A DNA stretch of 64,000 nt from NCBI GenBank assembly GCA_026936325.1, contig JAPTHN010000011.1:37606629-37670628 (forward strand), in the 5' to 3' direction. This document shows positions 13,519 to 25,105 of the stretch, one piece after another. A program made the translations under genes and the position numbers. This stretch comes from Platynereis dumerilii. Taxonomy: Eukaryota; Annelida; Polychaeta; Phyllodocida; Nereididae. Positions within the stretch are counted from its first letter, which is position 1. Each line of letters starts with the position of its first letter. The notes under the pieces are model-generated. The model ran no database searches. It was not told the origin of the DNA and saw only the letters and a program-made list of their open reading frames with translations.

Positions 13519-16500
13519 GCTATATATATTGCTATTAAGCAATCCCCAACATCTTCCATGGAGCTTACAACAGAAACACATAATTATTTGTCCATCTAAA
13601 CAATTAGATTTGTCTTTCTAAAATATCAGTTACTGGCTCACTGACTGCAGTGTTCAAAATAAGGGGGGGTCAAGGGGGTTTTGACCCCTTCCCCAATGCT
13701 CTTGGGACCCCCTTAAATACATTTTTCAGAAGGACCCTGAGGGGGTCCTGAAACCCCCCCCCCCCAAATACTGAATGAGTACAGCTCTTTGGCTTCTGGT
13801 GGCCCGATGACGGCCCGCCGACTCCCGGCTATGAGGGCTTCTTTCCTTCGGCATTGCAACTGAGAGACCCCCTCAAATAACATGCCCTATTTCGACCACT
13901 GGCTCACTGCCATCACAAGATGCGTTCTGGACTCCGCAAGTATGGAGAAAATTAACCAATGTCAAATAAAGTCATGAGAACCAGCCAATCAAACCCCCCC
14001 CCCCCCCCAAATACTGAATGAGTACAGCTCTTTGGCTTCTGGTGGCCCGATGACGGCCCGCCGACTCCCGGCTATGAGGGCTTCTTTCCTTCGGCATTGC
14101 AACTGAGAGACCCCCTCAAATAACATGCCCTATTTCGACCACTGGCTCACTGCCATCACAAGATGCGTTCTGGACTCTGCAAGTATGGAGAAAATTAACC
14201 AATGTCAAATAAAGTCATGAGAACCAGCCAATCAGAGCACACTAGAATATATAATATTAAGTTGGCTACTCCCTAGAACTTATCACAAGCATTTGCAAAA
14301 TTTATCACAGTTTCAGTTTGTCTCAAGTTTATTTTGTCAGCTTTTTAAGCTCTATCTCTTTCTTCTTTAAACACACATAGATAGATAGATAGATATGGTA
14401 AGTGCAGCCCTCTAAGCCCAGTTCTAGGCGCTCACAAGGGTCAATTGATGAGATGGGAGAGAGAGCGGGAGTCCTCAACATGCTACACATTTATCCCATC
14501 TAAGGGATCTTTTACTTGCAAAGTATCCAGCTCAGGCAATGGTTTCTGGAGTCATGACTTCAGATAGAAAATTATTCTTTATTTCTTGTTCATGCAAGTA
14601 AAGGGGGACGGACCTGATGTATACTACTAGGTCCATTGATGTCATGTTTTGCCATGGCTGGATTTGAATTACCCCAATAGTAGCTAACTATAGGAAGACT
14701 CAGGATGGTTCCCCATGCCTTATGGCCAAGAAAGTTCAGGATTTCCACTTAAAGAAATTTCAGAGACTTCTGGGCGGCCAACTTCTGGCCCTTCTCCAGC
14801 TCGGACTTTAATTCCCCTTACTTTTCCGTGTGGGGCATCTTAGAATAGTTGGTCAACAAGACCTGTCACCTCGATTATGTTGTCCTCCTTGCTGTCTTCA
14901 TGGCTCACGGCCTCAAAATATGAAGGCGCTTTTTTTCAAAGCATCACCAAGTTTAGACAACCATATTGAATTTTTGATTGGAGATAAGAAAAGTCAAACT
15001 TCACAAAAAGGATCCTTTTTGTCCTGTTTCTAAGGCCTGAAAATATGAATTTGTTGTGACTTAGTAAAACCTTTCATTTCGACTGGAGTTTGAAATATTC
15101 CAAATTTTGAAAAATTTGCTTCCTCACCCTGTAGATCTGGCCTTCCTGCTATTGCCATAATTTGTTGTAAGCCGCTTGTACTTTCTTTTTTACTACACCG
15201 CCCCTCCCTCCTAGTGATACCACTGCTAAGTTTATTGTCTGTTCTATTTCTCTGATTATGTATGAAAACCTAGGTCCCAAATTCTACACCATTTTCCCCA
15301 AGAATCTACTCACAAAAATGGCAAAACAACATACGCATAGTGAACTCGCATGTGTTCCGCTTGCGACACAAGTTCTAGTCTATATAAGTCAATTGACTGA
15401 TCATCAAAGCACTGCGATACAGTTGTTTATAGTGCCACCACTCAACTGATAAGCTCCAATATTGTCCATCCAATAATGATCCAAAGCAGGCACACAATAT
15501 TGTGAAATACAGCATGATTAACTGCACAGTATATTTATTTGACAATCTAATATTCATTGAATTCCTTTGGGAAGTACCACGACAAGCACTATCTTAAGCT
15601 CTCGTGAATTGCTTTCAGCAATTTCAATCTTTCACGGACAGCCCAAGGACTTCCTAAGCCTTTCCAAGGAGAAAAAGGAATTAGATGAAAATGGCAGTGC
15701 TTCAGCTTGCAGCCACTTCAAGTGAAGGTGACTTGGTAATATTGTGAATTTCAGTCTACCAGATGCCATAAACAACACTCTACTGCTTTTGAATATTTCA
15801 GCAGGGAAAACACCCAATGACCTGGTCACATAGATAATTTGTCCAGTGCTCCATAATACATCAGCAACCCAAGCAAAGGTTTCTCTACACTGGCATATAT
15901 GTTTGTGTGCCCTTCGAGAGCAGCAATACCCCAATTGGACCGTTTATTGATTTTCAGGGATTAATGTAACATGTTGCAGAACATTGCACATTGCCCTCAC
16001 TCCCCATTCTCATCCATCAACATCCAGGTCTCAGGATATATGTGTATACAGAATATATTTTGCCTGTAGCTCTAGGCTACATTTCCAACAATTCACACCA
16101 GATATATGCCAATTCCCAGCTAGGGAACAACAGTTTTGCTTATTGGAAGATCTTCGTGTCCATGAGTAACATCCTACCTGGATGTTTGTATCAGTGTCTA
16201 TGCTGGCCAGATGGATGGATGATTGGGGCTTTCCCAGTTTTCATCCTGTATTTATGCACTTGGTAGACTAACTAGGACAGGCGTAGGACATGGCAATGAG
16301 GCAAAGGATGATTGAAACAGCCATTCAATGATTCAACATAAGTGCAGGTGACACGGCAAGAACTGGATTCGAACCCTGGACCCAGCAATTGGCACCCAGC
16401 ACGCTACCATTGAGCTATCCCCACACACAGGGGTAAATGAGAAGCATGTTGAAGATTTTCTCTCAACTCATCAATCAAACATTTTTGGGCAGCCAGGACA

Positions 16501-19500
16501 AGGAATCAATCTCAATTGTAGTAGAAATAACATTGAACAGATGAAGGAAGATTAATCAGGTCCAAGTTTAACTTTCAGAGCCATCATCTCAATTGAAAAC
16601 ACCATTTATAAATACATAAAGTGAATCATACCAGTAAATAGTGAAGACAAACATTGCGTGACCTAGCAGAGCTGTACAGGCAAGTTCAGTAATCCAAAAC
16701 CAGAGAGATTTGACAAGGAAGAAGCTGTAACTATGTTTTACCGGAAGAGGCAGTGATATTTGAAATCCTCAGAAAATAGACACCACATCACACATATCAC
16801 TGCACACAAAAACACACAGAAGACAACACAAATTGAGAGACATCAAAAACAGATACAATGGCAGTTTGACAAAGTTCTAAGATGAGATGTTCAGTGTGCA
16901 ATTAAAAGTGTGACAAAAAGTGCATTTGTATTTTGGTGTAGACTTACCCTCCATTCTTTGAATTCCTGTTTAGTATGGACAATTGTTTAATTTGATAGTT
17001 GTTTAATTTCACATGAGTTGCAAATGATGTAGTTGTGCAATGCATTTTCATGTAGGTGTAATGTCATGTTGGTACATGTAACTTGATTTGTATGCAAATT
17101 TTTACATTTTTAAAACACCGATGAACTAGACCAGGAGCTGACCACATACACCATGATACATGTCCGTCTCTTCTACATCATCATACCACAGGCATCATAA
17201 ATGAGGACACTATTGCAATGAGAAAATTTACACTGCAATCACTGCTATGCCCTATCAGTAGGGGAGAGCGGGGCACCATGAGCCACGGGGCACCATGAAC
17301 CATGGCCCCTACAAAAAAATGGCGAGATAGAACTGCTCGATAGGAAGACCATATATTCCTTTATTAGTGTAGAATGGGCTAGGGTAGCAATCATAATCTT
17401 TCTTTTCAATGTAGGACCAAGAATTGAAAAAAAACTTTTGACCAGTGAATTTGAGTAAAAAGTAAACATATTGGGTGGTGGAACTTTTACTTCTGGTACT
17501 TTAACTATTTCTGGCATCGTCATAAAACTTAGTCTTCTTAGAGGAGATAACTCATGTACTAGGATGATGTCATAACATTGATACTATGATAAACTGGAAA
17601 ATGGTGATATGCACTAATAGATTAAATTTACAAATGGGACACCATGAGCCACTTGAAGATGGGGCACCATGAGCCATTTTGTATAAAGTTTTAATGTACA
17701 ATTAAAGCTGAATTGTAACAACAACTCTATTGTTGTAAGGCCAGAACTATAGTGCAAGACATTAGCAGCTGTTTAGGACACATTTGTGCTATTTCATTGA
17801 AAAACATGCAAAATCCATCTGGTCCATATTGTGGTGTATGCCAAAGGAAAATTTCAAGCAAAACATCTGGTTTATGAGGTATCAGTTCTTTACAGTTGAA
17901 TGAGAAGGATAATACATGTATGTAAACAGCTCTCCATACCATGGCTCATGGTGCCCCAGGGTCGGGGCACAATGAGCCGCTAAACTACATTTTTTAAAGA
18001 CATTGTTTTGACTATTTAAGAATTAAGAATATAATGTAACAACACTGGATATTGTAGCCAAGAGGTCTTGCTATGATTATATAAAGCAACCAGCTATTTT
18101 TCATTGAAACTTTAGGCTCAGGACCTTAATTTCGGAAAAGTGGCTCATGGTGCCCCGCTCTCCCCTACCTGTTTGGGCGATTTAGAGGCTGAGAAGTTAA
18201 AAGTTGAGATGGCACTCCTTCAGCAGAACTTTAACAGACATTTTCATGCAGTTTCCTGCAATTGAGCTAATTCCACGTGGCCATTGTCATCCACACTCAC
18301 AAGAACTGCTGTACCAAGCCAGAAATCTAATTTATCAATATGAGCTAATTGTTCAATGTTGTTTGGAAATTTAAAATTTGCAATGTTAAATCTTAGCTAT
18401 TAAAGTTGTGGGACATCGAATAAAACTAAGATAGCATTTTAAAAGGGTAATTAAATTTATCTGATAACAGAGGATGATCAAATTGCGTCCTCAATTAAAA
18501 TGCCTATGGTACTTCGTATACATTTAATTCGCACAAAAGCCAATGGAACAAAGAGAAATAGCAAAAGAAATGGATGGCTAACTCACCACAGACGTTGAAT
18601 CCTAGAGTGCAGTCGTGAGTGGCCCATTCCACGTCTCGGACGCTGCTCGGGGAGGTGATCTGCTTGCAAGTCTGGCTGTTCCCTGTAAAACAAAGATTTA
18701 TACAATGAGCAAATAAATGTTTCTTATATATAGTTCTGACAACACAATTTAACAAATTTATATAATTCTTGTGATATGTTTGGCGGAGTAGTTAAGGGCT
18801 ATTCCATTTAAAAACCTGGGGGGGGGGGTGGTCAGGTTACATTTTTGACCCCCCCCCATGCATCTAAAGTGAATTAAGTTCGACCCCTCCATGCGTCAAC
18901 TTCGATATTTTTGGAGACCCTACATGCACTAAATGCGAATTTTTTACCCACCCTACATGCATCAAATCCGAATTTTTTTCGCCCCCCCTCCTACAAAAAC
19001 CTTTTTTTACCCCTACCTCCCAAAAAAAAATCTCAACCCCTACATGCATCTGAATTTTTTTAATTTTGACCATTAAAAACAATTTTCTAGTTTGATTGCA
19101 GACCCCAATCTTTCCATTTCGCAATCCATTAAATGTGGTCTTAGGCTGCTCTATAATACCTTTTAACTTCTCAGTCAGAATTGCCTGCATGAACTGCAAG
19201 AAATTGTCTTGGATCTTCTGCAGTTAATTCATATATATTCTGCACCAAAATTGCTAAGCCAATTAAGTGACAGGATATCAGTCACGTGCCACGCCAATAA
19301 ATAACGATATTGGCGTGTTGAAAGTGTCATTGGCTTGTGTACAGTGTTATTGGCGTCTGTTTACAGTCTCTGTGCACTCAACTGCAAGATTGCCCTTAAT
19401 TGCCTGTTATTAAGGGTGGGCTTTGGGTAAGATAAAATTAAACTTCTGGAATGTAAATCTATCATTTTACAAGTTCTAATACTAGCACACTAATTATCAA

Positions 19501-22500
19501 GGCACTTTTTCTAGGGTCGGTTGGTAGGACAAAAAAAAAAGGCGAAATCTAAATTCCTTATAATTTCAAAAGAAAATTAATTTATTTTCCATCGGCAGAA
19601 AATCTATTGTGTCGGCGGGTCCGCGAAGCTAAGAATCAATTATGTGTTGTCTGAAAATACATTTACTAATAATACATACAGCAAACCTTAAAGGTTGGAT
19701 TTGCATATATATATATTAAAGTTGGATCTTTGCCCATCTCGGACAATTTACATTAGACTTGCTTCTTATTTTAACTGAGAGTTCCTTGTCTAGGCCCGAC
19801 AGCTAGATATATTCAGGGCTGTAGCCTGCAGCAGGGGGGCAAGGGGGGCTGCTGCCCCCCCCCTAGAATTTGGCCAATAAAGGTGCATTACATGTAAAAA
19901 ATTCAAATATTCCGGGTTTCAGGGGTGGGCATGCCTCCCGACCAGTCTATGCCCCCCCCCCCAAGGATTCAGCCCAGCTTGCGACCCTGGATATTCTTTT
20001 GACTCGGACAGAATAGTGCAGTCTATTTTACTCTTGACTTAAGCAAGGTTTACTGTTCTCCGTGATATGATGGAGGCGAAGCCAGACTTTCCAAAATTTT
20101 TGAATTTATTCCTTATTTTCCAACAGGCTCTCTGTGATAAGATTGAGGTGGAGGCAGTTCTACATGATTTGATGGTGGAGGACGTCCAGTCCTCCAAAAT
20201 TAATTTTTATTTTTTAGAAGGGACTTAATTATTCCACTTTTCTTGGCCAATATTTTCTAGTTTGATATTTATAGCTATTTATCACAAGAACCCAGGGGTT
20301 CAAAATGGAGGTGGTGTAGTGTCCTAAGTAGGGCTTGGCAATATTGAGAAAAGTTGCGATATGCAATACTGCGAAAAATAGTTGCAATAATTTGTTGCGA
20401 TATCGATATTAAATGAGATATCAATATTGAATGAGATATCAATAATTATTGCTACATCAATATTGACTGACAACCCATCTTCAGCAACACAAAATCTGCT
20501 CAAGCCATCAAGGGCATAATTTCCTTTAAATTTGGGACCCACCTACTCACTGAAGGGCAAAGTACCTGGAGAGAATATAATTTTCTTGATTTTCAAGAAC
20601 ATATAAAGGTGTATTTTACATTGCATGCGATATATTGCCAAGCCCTAGTTGTAAGTTCATATTCCCTGAGTGCCCAGAACCAGCTGTTGGGAGAATCCAA
20701 AATTGGAGAAAAATATCAGAAATCCTCATTTTTTCCAGTTTTTTGGTTTTTATGAAAATTTCACAACATTGCGCCCTCCAACTGAGTTAAGGGCACATGC
20801 TGGTCGAAAAATGTGTGTATGCTGTCCAGAAGAAACTGTTGCAGCTGGAGTTATGAAATTTTACACAGGTCTTCAGGGCACCAAATTATGACCCTCCATG
20901 AAATTTTGAGTTCCCATGGTTACGGTTGCTGTGGCAACAAAGAATTTCACATATTTTTAAGTATTCGGCCTTACAAAAAATTCATCTCAAGACTGAGCAA
21001 TCAGAATAACCAGAACATATTTATTTTCATTATTTGAGGTATTCGGATCCGCAATAAGACTAATTACAAACTAAAAATATGTTTTTGTAGGGTTTTTCTT
21101 GGTTCACGAACATGGGACTATGGAGCTAATTCACTATATTTCAGATTCGAATCGCTGTCTCACGGCCTTAGATCCAAATACAATTCTGAAAATAGCCCTA
21201 TTGCGGAAGCAAACTTGTCAGTAAGCAGCATTCCCAAATTCATTATGATGCCTTCAGCGGTTTTTGAGATGAATTTTTTGTAAGCACTCAAAGTCACTGA
21301 AATTTGCAGTTTTCGGAAAATTACAAAAAAGGAATTTTAACTGTAAAGGTAAGATTGGCAAGGTTGTTTACAGGGTTAGAATTGGAATTTTCGCCAAATT
21401 TCAGTGGCATTTGTTGTCTGGACATCTGTATTTATTGAAACTGTCAAAATCAGAATTTTCATTTTCTAAAAAAATTTCACCATTTTTCGACCAGCATGTG
21501 CCCTTAAGTCATTTAAAGAGGAATAATGTAGACATGGGAATGCAAAATTTGAGAGGTCTTACTCAAAAATTTACAGAGTCATGGAACATTGTAAAAATTA
21601 CTTATTTTCACATTTTTTTCTGAATTTGCTGTTATTAATTTTTGTAAGAGCATTTAGACCCCCAAAAGGACATTTAGGGTATTTAACGCATATTATGGTA
21701 GATCTTCATTCCCACAGGTATAACCGTTTTGGAGTTCTGCTCCGGAAACGAAACCTTTATTTTTTAATTTCAATACTTTACAAAGACAGTAGCGATTGCA
21801 TTAATATGAACACCACAAGGCAACATATATGCTATAAGATCCAGTCATGTGCCAATATATATATATGCAAGGGCAATAGTTTAGGCACAGTGGCCAAAAC
21901 ACAATGTGTGATACGGTGATGCCACCCGCAGTGGATCCAAGCAAGCTAAAAAATACCGTGCAAGCACGTAAACCCCGCTGGCTCTATGTGAAGCCATTGA
22001 GACCATTCGGATCCATGTGTCCGTCCGTGTGTCCGTGTGTCCGTCCGTCCGTCCGTGCGTCCATGTGTCTGTCCGTGTGTCCGTCTGTGTGTCCGTGTGT
22101 CCGTCCGTCCGTGTGTCCGTCCGCCCGTCCGTGTGTCTAGCTGTGTGGCCGTCCATCCATGTGTCCGCCCGTGTGTCCGTGTGTCCGTCCGTGCGTCCGT
22201 GTGTCCGTCCGTCCATGTGTCCGTCCGTCCGTCCGTCCATCCTTCTGTCCGTGTGTCCGTGTGGCCGTACGTCCGTCCGTGTGTCCGTACGTCTTTGTGT
22301 CCGTACGTCGGTGTGTCCGTCCATCCGTGTGTCCGTACGTCCGTCCGTCCGTGTGTCCGTACGTCCGTGTGTCCGTACGTCGGTGCGTCCACCCTTCTGT
22401 CCGTGTGTCTGTCCGTCCGTCCGTGTGTCCGTACGTCCGTGTGTGAATTCTAAGATAAACTTCTGTCAAATGTTTCCGTGTGTCCGTACGTCCGTGTGTC

Positions 22501-24606
22501 CGTACGGACGCACGGACTTGTCATTCCCATCTGCATGACAAAATAAGATAACAGGCAAAATTTGAATGAAATATGAGCAACACAAAGTGAGTTATGCTTG
22601 ACGAAATCCCCAGCACATTGAGGCATTGAGGACTGCAGTACCCCGTAGGCTATTACATAGCCAGCGGGGTAAAAAGGAAGTCACATCCTAATTACAACAT
22701 GCCTGCTATTCATTCCTATGCCATATGCATGCTCTATAACCAAGTTAGCCTCGCTTCTTTCACTCCAAACATCTCCAAACATCTCCAAACATCTCCAAAC
22801 AAAATGGCCAATTCAAGGTCAACTAGAGGTAGTGTGGAGATTGAATGGATCGCCTATGCTGTCCCACAGGGACTAAATGATCGCCTGTGTTACACAATAC
22901 GCAAGCCAAAACCTTGTTTTGTGAATTTGATTGGGCAATACTTCACCAAGTTCACTAATACTAAGGAAATAATCCATCTCTTTCATGACAAATGGGCTCT
23001 TCTTTTTACGAGGGGGGCAGGGGATGCTGGGTATTTATGCAACAGAAGTTTGTCAGTATTAACTAGAATGCAAAGTGGGGCAGCCGAGGAGGTTGGGCAC
23101 CCCAGGGGGGAGGCACCCTAGCAGCAGCAACGGGGGTCCGCGGGGGTAAGTCCCCATGTCCGCGGGGGTAAGTCCCCATGTCCGCGGGGGTAAGTCCCCA
23201 TGTCCGAGGGGGTAAGTCCCAATGTCCGAGGGGGTAAGTCCCCATGTCCGCGGGGGTAAGTCCCCATGTCCGCGGGGGTAAGTCCCCATGTCCGAGGGGG
23301 TAAGTCCCCATGTCCGCGGGGGTAAGTCCCCATGTCCGCGGGGTAAGTCCCCATGTCCGCGGGGGAAAGTCCCCATGTCCGCGGGGGAAAGTCCCCATGT
23401 CCGCGGGGTAAGTCGCCATGTCCGCGGGGGTAAGTCCCCATGTCCGCGGGGGTAAGTCCCCATGTCCGCGGGGGTAAGTCCCCATGTCCGCGGGGGTAAG
23501 TCCCCATGTCCGAGGGGGTAAGTCCCCATGTCCGCGGGGGTAAGTCCCCATGTCCGCGGGGGTAAGCCCCCATGTCCGAGGGGGTAAGCCCCCATGTCCG
23601 CGGGGGTAAGCCCCCATGTCCGAGGGGGTAAGTCCCCATGTCCGCGGGGGTAAGTCCCCATGTCCGGGGGTAAGTCCCCATGTCCGAGGGGGTAAGTCCC
23701 CATGTCCGAGGGGGTAAGTCCCCATGTCCGCGGGGTAAGTCCCCATGTCCGCGGGGGTAAGTCCCCATGTCCGCGGGGGTAAGTCCCCATGTCCGCGGGG
23801 GTAAGTCCCCATGTCCGCGGGGGTAAGTCCCCTTGTCCGCGGGGGTAATTCCCCATGTCCATGGGGGTAAGTCCCCATGTCCGCAGGGGTAAGTCCCCAT
23901 GTCTGAGGGGGTAAGTCCCCATGTCCGAGGGGGTAAGTCCCAATGTCCGCGGGGGTAAGTCCCCATGTCCGCGGGGGTAAGTCCCCATGTCCGCGGGGGT
24001 AAGTCCCCATGTCCGCCGGGGTAAGTCCCCATGTCCGCGGGGGTAAGTCCCCATGTCCGCGGGGGTAAGTCCCCATAGCTGAGGGGGTAAGTCCCCATGT
24101 CCGAGGGGGTAAGTCCCCATGTCCGCGGGGGTAAGTCCCCATGTCCGAGGGGTAAGTCCCCATGTCCGCGGGGGTAAGTCCCCATGTCCGCGGGGGTAAG
24201 TCCCCATGTCCGCGGGGGTAAGTCCCCATGTCCGAGGGGGTAAGTCCCCATGTCCGAGGGGGTAAGTCCCCATGTCCGAAGGGGTAAGTCCCCATGTCCG
24301 AAGGGGTAAGTCCCCATGTCGCGGGGGGTATGTCCCCATGTCCGAGGGGGTAAGTCCCCATGTCCGCGGGGGTAAGTCCCCATGTCCGTGGGGGTAAGTC
24401 CCCATGTCCGCGGGGGTAAGTCCCCATGTCCGCGGGGGTAAGTCCCCATGTCCGAAGGGGTAAGTCCCCATGTCCGAAGGGGTAAGTCCCCATGTCGCGG
24501 GGGGTATGTCCCCATGTCCGCGGGGGGTATGTCCCCATGTCTAGCACCTTAGTAGATATTAAATGGTTGCCCCCTTATTCTTAGGAGATATTAAATGGTC
24601 GCCACC

Positions 24607-24643
<37 letters not shown>

Positions 24644-24644
24644 C

Positions 24645-24711
<67 letters not shown>

Positions 24712-25069
24712 CATTGATTGCCATCATTGATTGCCATCATTGATTGCCATCATTGATTGCCATCATTGATTGCCATCATTGATTGCCATCATTGATTGCC
24801 ATCATTGACTGCCATCATTGATTGCCATCATTGATTGCCTATTTGTGCACGACAAATCTTGTGCACGACAAATATTTGTGCACGTCAAAAAATTGTGCAC
24901 GTCCGCTTGATGACCGGACGATTCCTATGATCCCCCTTATAGTATAAGGCGATCAAAAAGACATACTGAAAATACTCAATTTCCCCCCCCCCCAAAAAAT
25001 ATTTCATTCTGTCACTGTGACTACATTAATGGAGATGTGTACACTCCTCCATTAAAAATCCACATCTAT

Positions 25070-25105
<36 letters not shown>

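Larger units (their letters stand above)
3970..18586. other. EML intron 19 (14.6 kb), repeat-rich
   Basis: Holds the inverted-repeat elements, SINEs, LINE tail, microsatellite and tandem duplication listed separately. 5700-5760 is a purine-rich GA tract. Stretches not listed (about 4000-6400, 6800-8270, 14700-16200) show no feature I can name. Confidence 0.6.

Noticed and set aside
16360-16430. Possible genuine tRNA gene
   Set aside because: A and B boxes are good, but the 3' half does not close an acceptor stem and the flanking body matches other SINE copies.
21881-22538. ORFs up to 173 codons on both strands
   Set aside because: Translations of the (GTCC/GTGTCC)n array; low-complexity only.
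22699-23121. 140-codon plus-strand ORF ending at the satellite edge
   Set aside because: No recognisable domain, contains tandem aacatctcc repeats, antisense to the EML intron; judged chance.
23059-24547. Three overlapping minus-strand ORFs of 465-494 codons
   Set aside because: They are all frames of the 22-bp minisatellite, whose unit lacks stops; since 22 is not a multiple of 3, the same three peptides rotate through every frame. No start context or conserved domain.
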